Assembly: GCA_030710605.1 (NCBI GenBank)
Contig: CP092863.1
Coordinates: forward strand, 142,010,580-142,074,579
DNA from: Cordylochernes scorpioides
Lineage: Eukaryota; Arthropoda; Arachnida; Pseudoscorpiones; Chernetidae
Reading direction: 5' to 3'
Length of the DNA stretch: 64,000 nt
Made by a program: the position numbers and the translations under genes. Below, piece by piece: positions 20,887 to 34,100 of the stretch. Within the stretch, counting starts at the first letter, position 1. Every line of letters begins with the position of its first letter. The notes under the pieces were generated by a model. The model had not been told where the DNA came from. It was given only the letters and a program-made list of their open reading frames with translations, and did not search any database.

Positions 20887-23800
20887 ATGAATCCTGAGAA
20901 TTTCAATCCTAAATCAAATATTAATGAGGATAGAAAATCGAATGCTGCTATATTTTCCTCCAGTCCATTTTTAAATATCAAAAGACTTGATCCAAATGCT
21001 TATACTATACTAGAAAAAAACTCTTTCACGGGCGGATGTACCTATTTAAAAAAATTACCAAGGCAAACAGAAGCCAAAATAAGTTCGCCTCCAAAAATCC
21101 AAGCAGAAGACCAAAGACTTCCATGTAGACCTTATCAAAAGGATGACCTATATACCTTAAGCAAGAGATTAAGAGAAAAAAATGCCCCTAAAGATTCATC
21201 ATCGTCAAACAGATTCAAGGTACTTATAATAAAATACTTCCCGTATTGTCCGATCAAGATTATTCAATACAATTTAATTCCCTAAGCGAAGGAAGATTTC
21301 ACCAGTTTCCCGAAGCGGATTATCTCGAATACGCTAAGAAAGAAATTATCCCAGAAGAAAGATCGTATTATTACAAAGAAAGAGAAGATACATTTCTTGA
21401 TCACCATCCATTCGATTCTTTAAGCGAAGGAAGACTTCACAAGTTTCTTAAGGAAGATTATCTTGAGTATTCTAAGAATGAAAGTCTTCTCGAAGAAAGA
21501 TCATATCCGTACAAAGGATATACCTCCATTGACCCACTTAAAATGGACGTTCATAAAGTTCCCAAAAGGAATTTGGAAAGACGATGGGATTTCACGAAAG
21601 AAGATGGCGAAAACAATGTCTTCAAAAATAAAAAAGGTCCGAAAGAAGTTTTAGACTCGGCACAGAGATTCGAGCCTCCAGAATCAACAAAAACGAAGAG
21701 GTATCCGAAATCGGCAAGTGAGAATTACTTTGTACCGGAAAAACAGAAACTTTTTGCAAGAAAAAGACTAGGGAACATCCTACGACAGCTCTTTCCCAAA
21801 TGGACTACAGATGTCAAACCAGTTTATTCTATGGTAGATCCCAGCTACGAGGACGATCCTCAACTAAGAAGTTATGAGGATTGGCAGCTAAAATACCTAT
21901 CCAACCAAAATATTTCTAATTATCCAGAAAAAGCAAATCAAGAGTGGTTGAACCAGCGTGAAAATGCCGTTTGTTATTATTTCCCTGATTCAGACCTATC
22001 ATCATGTTCAAGTTCCTGCGAATACCTTATATTCAAAAAATCCAATTTTCCTAAATCCATCTACAACCCAAGCCATCACATTCAAGAAAATTATCACAAG
22101 TATTTCATTAAACCCTCACCCAATTCTTCTTTAGAATCGGGAAAAAGCAAGCTGAAATCTAGACAACAAGCTAAATTTCTAGAATCAAATATTAGGCAGG
22201 GACATATTAAGCAAAACCTTGATGATGATACTATTCCCCAAAAAAGCCAAAGATCTAGAAAAATGCGGGACTTGGACGATTCTTTTCGAATTCAGTTTCA
22301 ACTAGTATCAAATATGCCAGATCACGACATTTCAAGACAAAGAAAATACACCGCTACAAGATTACCTTTTCAACTATCCGAAACAGTAATCATTGATAAG
22401 ATGATGGCAACGCAGGATTATGAAGAAGAATATATCCTACAAGAGAACTTTTCATACCCAAATTATGCCAAGACTGACGAACAATTTCAGATCCAAATTC
22501 TGAATAAGCCTCAGGTTTTTAAAAAAATGAAAGATAAGGTACCCTTCCCGAAAACAAGAAAAAGTACTAGTCATTTAGCAACCACTTCGAACAAATCGAA
22601 AGGTGAATCATCATCTAAAATCAAATTAGCAAGCGCTGCAGTGATAAAGAAAGAAAAAAAGGCCGAAAAACCAGACGAACAAGAAATTAAACGAGAAACG
22701 AAAGGAAGTAAGGAGCATCGAATTGAGCAGAAGAAATTAAAAGAATCGATTCCAAAGAATCCGCCTATAAAATCACAAAGAAAAAAAGATGAGGAAATTG
22801 GTGAAAGGAAAAAAGCATCGAGAAAAGACGTACCCCAAGTTGAACTAAAAGAAACTAAAGGAGATGAAAATAAAAAGAAACAACAAGTCGGTAAATCTAA
22901 AAAAGAATTAACAGAAATTAAGAATGACAAATTAGTAAAACGAGAACAGATGGGGAAGCTAACAGAAATTAGAGAACAATTTTATATAGAGCGGTTTGAA
23001 CATAAAAGGAAAACAGAAACTGATGGAATAGAACCAATTAAAGAATCCAAAAAGAAAGCAGAAGAAATTGGGTGGCGGGAACCAAAAGATATATCACAAA
23101 TGCCTGTAGACACACGCTTATATAAAAAGAAAATGAAAGAACAAAAGACAGCTCTAAAAGAACCATATCGACCAAAAGAAAATAAAATGGAGATAAAAAC
23201 AACTGAAATTTTAAATGAAGTTGGATGTAATAAATCTCAATGCGGTATAATAAGGAAGACAAAGGACATCGAAGTAAAAAAGGAAAAAATAGGAGAAAAG
23301 ATAAAGGAGAAACCAGATACACACAAATTTTTAAAAAGAAGGAAAGACGAAAAGAGGGAACCTCTATTGATTTGATTGAAATGAATAAAGCCAAAGAGAA
23401 AGAAAGAATGAAACAAGAAAAGTTCGAGCCTACAGATACGAAAAAAACACCATCACATAGGCCGAGCAAAAAAGGTGGTTTACAAATGAAGCGAGTGAAA
23501 ATAGAAGGTGAAGAAAAGAAAGAAGATGAAAATATTGAAAGAAAAACATTAGATTCCAAAGAAAAAAAGCATAAGCTTGAAAAAGATAAGTTAAAAAAGA
23601 AAATAAAGATAAGACAATGTATATTAGATACATTTGAACCTAAAGAAAGGAAAACGACAGGACGGGAATATAAAAACGAAGAGGAAAAAAGGAAATATTT
23701 GTTAGGGGAAAAAAGTAAAATCAAGCAAAGACAAATTTGTGAGTTGGAGGCTCTATCCGAATCATCTCAAACTTCCGACATGGCGATGGATTTAGAGGAA

Positions 23801-26395
23801 CAAAAATTTGAACCTGAAAAAACAGACGAACCCCGGAGAAAAACAACCAAAGAAGGACAAATGAGTGAACCCAAAAGAAAAACGACAGCATTAATGGAAA
23901 AACGAAAGGAAAAAATTAGTGAATTCAAGAGAAAATTGATCGAAATCACCTATGAAATTGAAGAGCAAAAAGAAGTGTATCAATTTGTAAATAAAAACAC
24001 AGAATGTGATGAAAAACGAAAAAGAGAAATGATTGAACTAAAGAAAAAATGCTCAGAAGCTAAGGTTATACAGAAAAAAGGCACCGATGATCCCAAAAGG
24101 AAAGCTATAGAACTTAAGGAAGATGAGGAAGAGGAAAGCTGTGGACTTACAGATGCAGAAAAAGAAGAAATCTGTGGAACCATAACAAAAACACTAGAAA
24201 TTAAGGATAAAGTAGAAGAAGAAACGAATGAACCAGATGCAGATAAATTCAAAGATGAAATAAAGGAGGAGATTTTTGAACTAAAAAAGAAACTAAAAGA
24301 AGTTAAGGAAGATCAAGAAGAAAAAATATACGAATTTAAAAAGAAGATGAAGGAAGTTGTGGAAAAGATCAAAGAAGAAATAACTGAACCCAAAAAGAAA
24401 TCGATAGATATTATGGAAGAACATAAATATTCAACATCCCAGGTAAAATATGCTGAGTTAATAGGTAGTAAAGAAATAGTTGAAAACGTAGTTGAACTTG
24501 AAAAGAAATCGTCAAAGATCAAAGACGACGAAGGAGAACTTACAAAGAAAACTTCAAAAGATATCGACGACAAAAAAGAAGAAATGCTCGACTCTAAAAA
24601 CAAAGTCACAACAGAAAAAGACGAAGAGGAAGTCTACATGCCCGAACATGTCAAGAAAAATATATGCCAATCGAAAGAAGAATTAGTTGAACCCAAAAAG
24701 GAAACGGCAGAACCCCAAACTATATTGACAGAAAATACCGAAAAAGAAGAAAAAACGGTATGCGAACCTGAAATAAAATTATCAGAAACTTCGTGCGTAC
24801 AAAATGAAGACGTATACGAACATGTAAAGCAGTCGAAAGAAATGAAGGATAAGCACGAAGATATATGTGAACTCACAAAGAAAACCTCAGACACTACAGT
24901 AATACAGAAAAAAGACATTTGTGAACCTATAAAGATACCGAAAGAAATAAAAGACGAGCATGAGGAAATATGCAAACCCAAAATGAAAACAGCTCAACAA
25001 GAAACCGAAGAATATTTGTATAGAGCTTTGCAAAAAATTTGTGAGGAAGAATATGGAATAGCTGACAGGAAACTACCACAAGAACCCATAGACAATATCC
25101 ATAAGCAGTTCGTAGAGCACATAGACATGTGTTTCGAAAGACCTTCTCGCAAGAAAGATATGGCACGAGAACTGGACAAAAATGCCACAAAACGTAAAGA
25201 AGAGCATAGAGATACATGTTTAGATTGGTCTTCCTTCAATACAGGAGGGGCACAAGAATCGTGTATGTCCAATAAGCGGAAAGAAGATCATAAATCCTTC
25301 GAAAGACCTTCTCGCAAGAAAGATTCAAAACAAGAACTGGATAGCTTCACTAAATATAAAGAAGACCATAGGGATACAAATTTTAAATGGTTTTCTTACA
25401 AGAAAGAAATAATGGATGAGAAACCATCAAAACGACAGGATTATCAATCCCGTCATTCAAGTATCAAAAAATCAGTAAGAACCACGGAAAAAGATTCCGA
25501 AATGAAGAGAAAGTCAACAAGACGCCAATCTTTCGTTTCAAACCCACATAAGTCACAAAAGAGAAATTTATCAATACCAGTTGGAGAAGAAAATGGCCCC
25601 TGGCCGATAAAAAACGATGTCATATTTGACATCAAAAGTGGTCCTGATAGGGAAGAGCCAAAATGTAACATCCTAACATCCTCTTCATATGTATTCAATT
25701 TCCAAAAACCTAACGACCCATCACCAACCTATCGGTCAAATTTGCAAGAATGTAAATTCCTTTGCTATCTACCCGAACAAGAACCTTTCTTGTTTAAAAC
25801 GAAGTCAATCGGCTTTCCTCTTAGTACGATGGAAGAATACGGATTAAAAAGAGATTCAAGAAAGCAATCCAAATATACTTATTATCCTATTTTCGCTATG
25901 AAACCACGTTTCCCATCAAAATGCAGTTTAGCATCCAATATTAATTTTACCCATGATACGATAATGAAAAAAAGCAATCTTTATAGAGGTTCAAGAACAA
26001 GCCAATGTGATCTCTCTACTTTTAGGCCGTCAGATCAATTTCAAAGAGTTCCTTTGGAATCTTGCACATCCTCCTCTTCTTCGGAAAACTCAGCCAGATA
26101 TTCTCCATATTCAAGAGGCAGTTTCCAAAGCTATTATTCTTCTTCGTACCTATATCCATTAAGTTATCTTTTAGATACAGAATTTTGTAGCAAACGACCG
26201 AATCCTCCTTCTTCTGCAGAAATCATAGCTTTAAGACAATCCAATTTTAATGGACCTTCAACTTCAAGATTAACACCAATTGAATCTCAAATGAACAATC
26301 CCTACGTGAATTACGAACTTACGGAAAGATTTAAAGAAATAGATAAAACGTTAGATCAAATGTGTGATATTATTTCAAAAAGAACTGACCAGTAA
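20887..26395 (+). CDS. Giant K/E-rich protein, unrecognised (two frameshifts)
   Basis: About 1,830 residues in three overlapping frames: ATG 20887 to about 21200, about 21200 to 23340, then about 23340 to TAA 26395. Both shifts are single-base-like and lie in A-rich sequence, so assembly error or real decay are both possible. The N-terminus is moderately charged; a repeat of about 44 residues occurs twice (SLSEGRFHQF, SLSEGRLHKF; 21270-21520). The middle 1,000 residues are Lys/Glu-rich with recurring EPKKK and ICEL-type steps, suggestive of long helices. A second duplication (ERPSRKKD twice, 25130-25390) precedes a Ser/Tyr/Pro-rich C-terminus ending in a short helix (ERFKEIDKTLDQMCDII). No known domain is recognised. 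Intronless structural, perhaps sperm-type, proteins look like this; that is inference. Confidence 0.75.
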
Positions 26396-26955
26396 CTGAA
26401 GAATTTCAATACAGATTTAAGGAAAAAAAGAATATCAAGAAGAACAATATTTCTTGAATAATATCCTATAAAAATAGATGTTTAAGAGAAAAACAAACTC
26501 GACAATGATTTTATGGGTCAATAGGATCAAATATCATCCTAAAAAAAGAAAGCTTAGTTGGAATTCTTTCATTTTTTTTTACAGGTAGATTTTTCTCCAA
26601 TACTTTTATCCCCGGCAATGTCTATGGCATCTGGAAAAGCTAGACAAGAATGGAATCATAACCTGTGAAGTCATCCATAGTTTTTAGAATTCTTTTATAA
26701 CCGAATCTAGTTCTGCAAACCGAAATATCTATATTTGAACGGTATTCAATACGTCATTGAAAAGTGAACTCTTCGTTTTTATTTTACGGGCATCCAAAAA
26801 TTCGGATTACAATAAAATAAAATTTCTCACAAATGCTTATGAGATTATTTCAAATTTCACATTCGTTTTAAAGCCATTAAAATATAAAGAAATAGCTTGA
26901 ACGCGTTTCAATAAACGTTATTTCTTTTTCGTTTTTTTCGATATATATGAGAAAT
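26396..26955. other. 3' flank of the K/E-rich gene
   Basis: AT-rich. AATAAA hexamers near 26812 and 26909 could serve as polyadenylation signals. No further gene. Confidence 0.5.
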
Positions 26956-26969
26956 ATATATATATACAC

Positions 26970-27335
26970 AAAGACAAAGGTCACCTCTCACGTCAAAATA
27001 GACGTCAAAGCTAGACACCATCTATTGACCGTCGCCGCAAACTAGCGGCCTCAGGTCGGTAACAAAGCCACAACACCAGCTTTGACAAACTGAGGAACGT
27101 CCACCTAGAGACCATGGTTTCGGGCTAATGGCCCTCGTCAGTCTAGGGCGGACTTTATTTCATGAGATCCACAAATGACCTGAAAATATATAAAGGTAAC
27201 CTGTAAAGGTAACCTTTTATGTCAAAATAGGCACGAAACCTATTAAACGTCTATGTAAACTAGCAGACTTGGGTTGGTGACAAATCATAACACCACTTTT
27301 GGCAAATTCAGAACACTCACCTATGGAGACCATTT
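26970..27335. mobile_element. F3 element, linear copy plus fragment
   Basis: 26985-27190 matches 47860-48110 (gtcaaaatagacgtc, ccatctattgaccgtcg, cgtcagtctagggcggac). 27195-27335 is a second, more diverged piece. Confidence 0.75.
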
Positions 27336-27341
27336 AAAAAT

Positions 27342-27557
27342 GTATCCCTAGTACACGAGGTACAGGCCTTGATAATCATGGTAGGTAGTTAGCGACTGCT
27401 TTTACTGTAAGTACACCACATATCTACACTTGTGAAAAACAGTTAGACTTTTCACTTACAAATGTGCTAGAGCCCCGTTTAGTTGTTTGCACTCGCTGGT
27501 GGGGTTGGACTTTTGGAAGAATCAGCGGGAATCGAACCGGGTCGTAACCTGTGCTCA
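27342..27557 (-). mobile_element. SINE copy, diverged
   Basis: Minus-strand copy running from the atccctagtac tail region to a shortened B-box region, gggaatcgaaccgggtcg. Confidence 0.8.
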
Positions 27558-27567
27558 AAGCTAATCC

Positions 27568-27750
27568 CTTAATATTAAGTTAAAAACATCTGGCCTCCCA
27601 GAGATAAGAGTTTTAAAATATATTTTAAAATTTACAAATCTCTAGCTTTCGGGAACGATATTTGTAAATTAAAAAAATATTTTAAGAAACTCTCTCTCTC
27701 TTATTCCTAAAGAGCCTGGTGTGTTTTAAACTTAATATTGAAACAAGGAA
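27568..27750. mobile_element. Imperfect foldback
   Basis: Left arm cttaatattaagtt ... ctggcctcccagag and the right arm's complement (taaacttaatatt, agagcctggtg) pair across a centre near 27640. Confidence 0.65.
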
Positions 27751-28243
27751 TTATTTTATTGTTTTGAGTTTAAACACTTATTTATAGATATCAGCCTAAA
27801 AGGACTTTCCCCACTGGCGAAGAATCATCCTTCAAATAGTAAGAGCTCTACTTGAACCCTATTTCCTCTAAACATCAAAAAAATGTTTAGAGAAGTAAGA
27901 TTTTACCAATGTGAAATTGGCTATGACATTAATATTCAGGCCTCACCCAAAGACCCAGCTCTTCAGATCATGATCCTACTCGATGATGGTAAAAGCCTCC
28001 CTGGTGAAGGACATATCACAACAGTAAGACCAGTACCTATGGGCTAGCGACAAGCCTCTGAACCCACAGGCTATGTAAGACAATCGAGCCATGACAATAT
28101 GCGCAGGATGAGACAGAACAAACCTCTCTGTAAAAGACAATTTGACTCTGCAACAGGGTATTGTTCTTTACATAGAGTTGATCTACTGTATTAAGATCAT
28201 CTTAGGATAAAATAATTGTCAGCTATCCATTAGCATCATTCTA
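27751..28243. other. Intergenic, no supported gene
   Basis: A short open frame at 27882 is not convincing. 28120-28190 resembles the ctctgtaa...gttgtcctttaca repeat at 58100-58240. Confidence 0.5.
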
Positions 28244-28244
28244 T

Positions 28245-28460
28245 TTTTTTTTTGCTTATCCCTAGTACACGTGGTAAAGGCCATTATAATCATGGTGGGT
28301 AGAGGTTGACGACTGCTTTTACAGTAAGTGCACTACATGTCTACACATATGAAAAGCAGTTCGACTTTGCACTTACAAATGTGCCAGAGCCCCCGTTTGG
28401 TTACTTGTACTTGCTGGTGGGGTTGGACTTTTGCAAGAATCGGAAACCATTGGAGTATTT
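28245..28460 (-). mobile_element. 5'-truncated SINE with target duplication
   Basis: Flanked by a perfect 12-bp duplication gcatcattctat (28233-28244 and 28461-28472). The tRNA-like head is missing, so the copy was truncated during target-primed reverse transcription. Confidence 0.9.
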
Positions 28461-28475
28461 GCATCATTCTATAAA

Positions 28476-28600
28476 AGCAAAGATCCCCTCTCTCCCGTCA
28501 AAATAGACGTCAAAACTAGATGCCATCTATGACGGGTGACGGGAGAGGCGACTTTTGCTTTTTTATAGATCAATATCCTTCCGGGAAAATTTCCATCTAT
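28476..28600. mobile_element. Short F3 foldback
   Basis: Small palindromic derivative: tctcccgtcaaaatagacgtc on the left and gacgggagaggcgac on the right. Confidence 0.75.
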
Positions 28601-28704
28601 TTTTTATCATTATTATTATTACACTCATGGATAAAACTTAAGAAAGTAGAAGGTCTTTGTTGTCGTCTTTTTTTTTTTGAAGGAGACGGGGCAATTTTGT
28701 CTAT

Positions 28705-30677
28705 ACTTGGTTATCACGTGTGTCTTGAATAAAGGTCACTGTGTTATCAAATATCTTTCAGAGTTATTGTCTCAATCCCGATATACATGCTGAAAGGTAT
28801 AACTTCCTTAAGTTTTGTCTATGAGTGTATACACACTTGGTTATCTCGTATGTCTTCAATAAAGGTCACTGTAATATCTTTCAGAGTTATTGTCTCAATT
28901 CCGATATACATGCTGAAAGGTATAACTTCCTTAAGTTTTGTCTATGAGTGTATACACACTTGGTTATCTCGTATGTCTTCAATAAAGGTCACTGTAATAT
29001 CTTTCAGAGTTATTGTCTCAATTCCGATATACATGCTGAAAGGTATAACTTCCTTAAGTTTTGTCTATGAGTGTATATACACTTGGTTATCTCGTATGTC
29101 TTCAATAAAGGTCACTGTAATATCTTTCAGAGTTATTGTCTCAATTCCGATATACATGCTGAAAGGTATAACTTCCTTAAGTTTTGTCTATGAGTGTATA
29201 CACACTTGGTTATCTCGTATGTCTTCAATAAAGGTCACTGTAATATCTTTCAGAGTTATTGTCTCAATTCCGATATACATGCTGAAAGGTATAACTTCCT
29301 TAAGTTTTGTCTATGAGTGTATACACACTTGGTTATCTCGTATGTCTTCAATAAAGGTCACTGTAATATCTTTCAGAGTTATTGTCTGAATCCCGATATA
29401 CATGATAAAACCTACAACTTCTTTAAGTTTTGTCTATGAGTGTATACACACTTGGTTATCTCGTGTGTCTTCAATAAAGGTCACTGTAATATCTTTCAGA
29501 GTTATTGTCTGAATCCCGATATATACATGATAAAACCTACAACTTCTTTAAGTTTTGTCTATGAGTGTATACACACTTGGTTATCTCGTGTGTCTTCAAT
29601 AAAGGTCACTGTAATATCTTTCAGAGTTATTGTCTGAATCCCGATATATACATGATAAAACCTACAACTTCTTTAAGTTTTGTCTATGAGTGTATACACA
29701 CTTGGTTATCTCGTGTGTCTTCAATAAAGGTCACTGTAATATCTTTCAGAGTTATTGTCTGAATCCCGATATATACATGATAAAACCTACAACTTCTTTA
29801 AGTTTTGTCTATGAGTGTATACACACTTGGTTATCTCGTGTGTCTTCAATAAAGGTCACTGTAATATCTTTCAGAGTTATTGTCTGAATCCGATATATAC
29901 ATGATAAAACCTGCAACTTCTTTAAGTTTTGTCTATGAGTGTATACACACTTGGTTATCTCGTGTGTCTTCAATAAAATTCACTGTAATATCTTTCAGAG
30001 TTATTGTCTCAATTCCGATATACATGCTAAAAGGTACAACTTCCTTAAGTTTTGTCCATGAGTGTATATACACTTGGTTATCTCGTGTGTCTTCAATAAA
30101 GGTCACTGTAATATCTTTCAGAGTTATTGTCATAATCCCGATATACATGCTAGGTACAACTTCCTTAAGTTTTGTCCATGAGTGTATACACACTTGGTTA
30201 TCTCGTATGTCTTCAATACAAGTCATTGTAATATCAGAGTTATTGTCTCAATTCCGATATACATGCTGAAAGGTAAAACTTCCTTAAGTTTTGTCTATGA
30301 GAGTGTATATACACTTGGTTATCTCGTGTGTCTTCAATAAAAGTCACTGTAATATATTTCAGAGTTATTGTCTGAATCCCGATATACATGGTAAAATGTA
30401 CAATTTCCCTAAGTTTTGTCCATGAGTGTATATATACTTGGTTATCTCGTGTGTCTTCAATAAAAGTCACTGTAATATATTTCAGAGTTATTGTCTGAAT
30501 CCGATATACATGGTAAAATGTACAATTTCCCTAAGTTTTGTCCATGAGTGTATACACACTTGGTTATCTCGTATGTCTTCAATAAAGGTCACTGTAATAT
30601 CTTTCAGAGTTATTATCTGAATCCTAATATACATGCTAAAAGGTATAACTTCCCTAAGTTTTGTCCGTTAGTGTATA
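28705..30677. repeat. 123-125 bp satellite array
   Basis: About sixteen head-to-tail units built on cttggttatctcgtgtgtct, aataaaggtcactgtaat and taagttttgtctatgagtg. The first five or so units are 123 bp and keep one 200-codon open frame (28787-29389); later units are 125 bp and shift frame each time. Single monomers occur at 11535-11650 and, split by a LINE, at 37855-37892 and 42615-42660. Confidence 0.93.
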
Positions 30678-30679
30678 TT

Positions 30680-31153
30680 ATTTTCACTATTATTATTACA
30701 CATATGCACACCTCATGTGTTTTCTGATATCTCTTCTTTGTTTTTTTAGGTTTTCACGAATAAACCAGACAGAAAGAAAAACAATAGTCAAATGTATTGA
30801 TATATATTTTTTTCAAAAATAAATGAAAAACCTAACCAAAGTTAAATACACGTGACTACGTTAGAGAAAAAAAACTTTAAGAAAACAACAAAAAATATAT
30901 AACTTCTATAATAAAATAAAAAATAACATATAATATAATAATTATAAATTATATATATATAAATTAATTTAAAAAATAATAATATATTGAATTATACACA
31001 CACCTGTAAAAAAGGAACTTTTAGAAATAACTTCTAAAAATTAAAAGGATATTACGCTTTATAAAAAAAATTCTAAGATAAATCATATTTTAAGAGTCCC
31101 AATCAAATTTAAAAATTGTAATACTTTTTTTTAATAATCAATATGTATAAGTA
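30680..31153. other. AT-rich upstream region
   Basis: No gene. Upstream flank of the second K/E-rich locus, with long A and T runs. Confidence 0.5.
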
Positions 31154-34100
31154 ATGACTTCAAATTCTTTTCTGTCGTCCATACACAATTACGAGAGCAG
31201 TTTATCTTTTGCTCAAGTTTGTTTTTGTGACTCAAGCGGCATTCATTTCAAAAAAGGGAAAAGAACACAATTATTAAAAGAAGGTTTTAAATATTCGATG
31301 AAAAATCATGGGAGAAGAGAATTGAAAACAGACGGTAAACATTTTATATTTCCATATCCCCTTTTACCAAATCAAATTGTCAAACTGAGCGACGATAAGA
31401 AACCCATCTTTTATTATTCATCTTCACCCAATCAAGAATATACGAGTAAATTTGATTCAATGTCATGCGAAGAAACTTCGCTAATCTCAGAAGCTATTTA
31501 TACAAAGAATAACAATTTTCCTTTAAATTCCCATATCGGTGATGATGTTTCGTTTTGCACGTGCGGATTATACGAAAATCCAATTAGGCCTTACACGAAA
31601 AGAATCCATTGGACGTCTACCTATAGTTAAGACTTTCAAAAAAGAAAGTCTTTCTAAAAAACTGCTTCAATATAAACGACAAACCTACCGCCGAAATGCA
31701 CAAATGTATGATGATATTGCAAGAGTTGGACAAACTCTTTTAAGTAGAGGAATCCCAAGTGAATTTAAAGAAATCAAAGAACAGTTATCATCAACTACGA
31801 TTGATTCGAAAATATCTTCTGCTCATAAATACAATTCATTACAGTTAGAATCCTTAAAGGATAGTGAAAATAAAAAGCCATTTATCGTCGAAGATTCATC
31901 TTTAGAAAGTATTTCCTTTACGAAAAATCAATTTTCTAAATTATCTATTGAATACAGAAGATAAACAAAGTGAAATTCCAATAGAAAAATGTATTTATGA
32001 TATCGATTTAGATGAATCAGACCAAGTTGCATTTTCGGCACGTCCATTTGGACTTCTTGAAATGATATGCACGCAGGAATTTACATCGGAGCTTTCTGAA
32101 GAGAGTGAAATAGAAAAATCAAATTACGAACATGAAACGAATACAGATGATTTCGAAATACCAACCTCAACCGAACAGAATACATTCAATTTACAAGAAG
32201 GATCCCAAAAACTATCAAAGAAAAATTCGAACCTAGCAAAGAACGGATTACCTATTCCTATAAAGGCAAAACAACTAAGAATATCGAAGACAGGACAAAA
32301 ATAAAGTCAGAATTTGAGGATATGGATAATAGGAATAAACTATTAGAGTTAGCTAAAGTAAAAAATAAAGAAGACAAAGAATTTTATCAAATTATGTTTA
32401 GCCTATTAAGTTAAAAGTCCAAAAAGAGAAGCAATTGAGTCTTACTCACTATCCCGTCAATCAAGTACTATACCCCTATCCTGTAATATTTGCGGTAAGA
32501 AGTGTAAAACCTACAGAGTAGAAAAATCTAACGCAATGAAAGTGGTGAGGCCTGAAAAAGAAGAAAGAAGCTTAAAGGATTCGACATCCAACTTATAAAA
32601 GAAGCTAGAGAGGCTAAAGTAAAAGAGATGAAATTAAAACGTGATGAAAGATTTTTCAAACAGGAAGACGAGTTGTCCTCTAAAGAAGAAATGGATTGGA
32701 ATGACGAAGAACAATATATGAAAACAGAAAGAAGATTATTTAGAACCTATAGTAGGCGTAGATCCTAAAGATGGAGTGTTAAACCTAAACAAACACATAT
32801 ATCTTATAAAAAATGTGAAAGAGGAATATATGATAGAGCTAAAACGGGTTTGAAAGTACTAAAGCTGAAGAAAGAAAACGAAAGGGGAATGATGAAGAAT
32901 TAGAGGAAAGAGTGATAGGACTTAGGTCAAAAAGGAGAGCACCAACTCTCATCAAGACTGATGAAATGGAAACAAGACCCAGATCTCACTCAAGAAGCCG
33001 TAAAAGATCAAGTGATTCGAAACAAAAATTACAATCCTTTAAATGCAAAAATCCTGATCACCGCGAGTATTCACCTCAGTCATGCCAACAACCCAAGAGA
33101 CGTCCAAAATTCAAGAATAAATCAGAACTAAAAATATCTGATGAATTAGAACCACGTCCACAAAAAGACTAGTTGTACCATGTTCTTCAAAAAATCAACC
33201 GATCCATGTACGCCAAAAAAATCATCAGAACGATGTAAGCCTAAAAAAAAGATCATCAAAACACCAAGTAAGACAAAAACGAAAAGTAACAAAATTACCA
33301 GAAGAAACATATCCATTAAGCGTACCAAAAGCCGAACCAGAAACATATCCCCCAAAACTGCCTCCAGAAACATATCCCCCAAAACTGCCTCCAGAATCAC
33401 TTCCAAAAAGCGTACCAGAAGAACAATATACATGTTCACAAGCAGAAGAACCATGCGCACCTGAAAAACTAGAACCCCTATCTCCCAAAACTACCAGAAC
33501 CAACACCAAAACTGTCCGAACCAACACCAAAAGTGTCAGAAAACAACACCAAAATTGTCAGAAACCAGCACCAAAATTGTCAGAACCAACACCAGAACTG
33601 CCAGAAGGCACCAATACCAAACCAACCAGAACCACCACCGCCACCATCACCGCCGCCCCAAAAATACCACAAGACAACCAAGCGTCAAATCCCAGCCGCC
33701 ACCTTCAAGAACAACCGTCCATCCAACCCTCATCACATCAATATCGCCAGAAGAGTCTATCACAAAGCCTATAGAGCAAAAACCAACTCAAACTCCAGCA
33801 CAACCTCAGAAATACAGCCAAATCCATCAAAACCGTCGAAAAAATCGCTTTCAAAACGACTCTCAATACTGATATTTCAACGAAAACCACCCCGGAAAAA
33901 CCACAACCCAACAACCCACAACACATCACCTGAACTTGTCACGACCTCCAAGCGACGAATGTTTTCCTTTTCTGAATGTCATACCATGCCAATCGGAAGA
34001 ACAACTTCCCTGCGAACAACATCAAAGCTGCTGTATTTCAAATGATACTGATACAACGTTGCCATTTCCCTCCATATAATTCGTGTTGTTTTCAAGATTG

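Noticed and set aside
21190-21262. A 49-base intron explaining the first frame change of the K/E-rich gene
   Set aside because: The GT...AG pair available there does not restore the downstream frame; a one-base shift fits better.
22571-24981. Long antisense frames rich in Ser, Phe and Leu
   Set aside because: They are the complement of the K/E-rich coding strand and have no independent support.
27882-28050. 55-codon open frame (MFREVRFYQCEIGYD)
   Set aside because: Short, no splice or homology support, and AT-rich flanks with foldback remains.
28787-29389. 200-codon open frame with a perfect 41-residue repeat
   Set aside because: It is explained by a 123-bp satellite unit; neighbouring 125-bp units lose the frame, and lone monomers are not coding.
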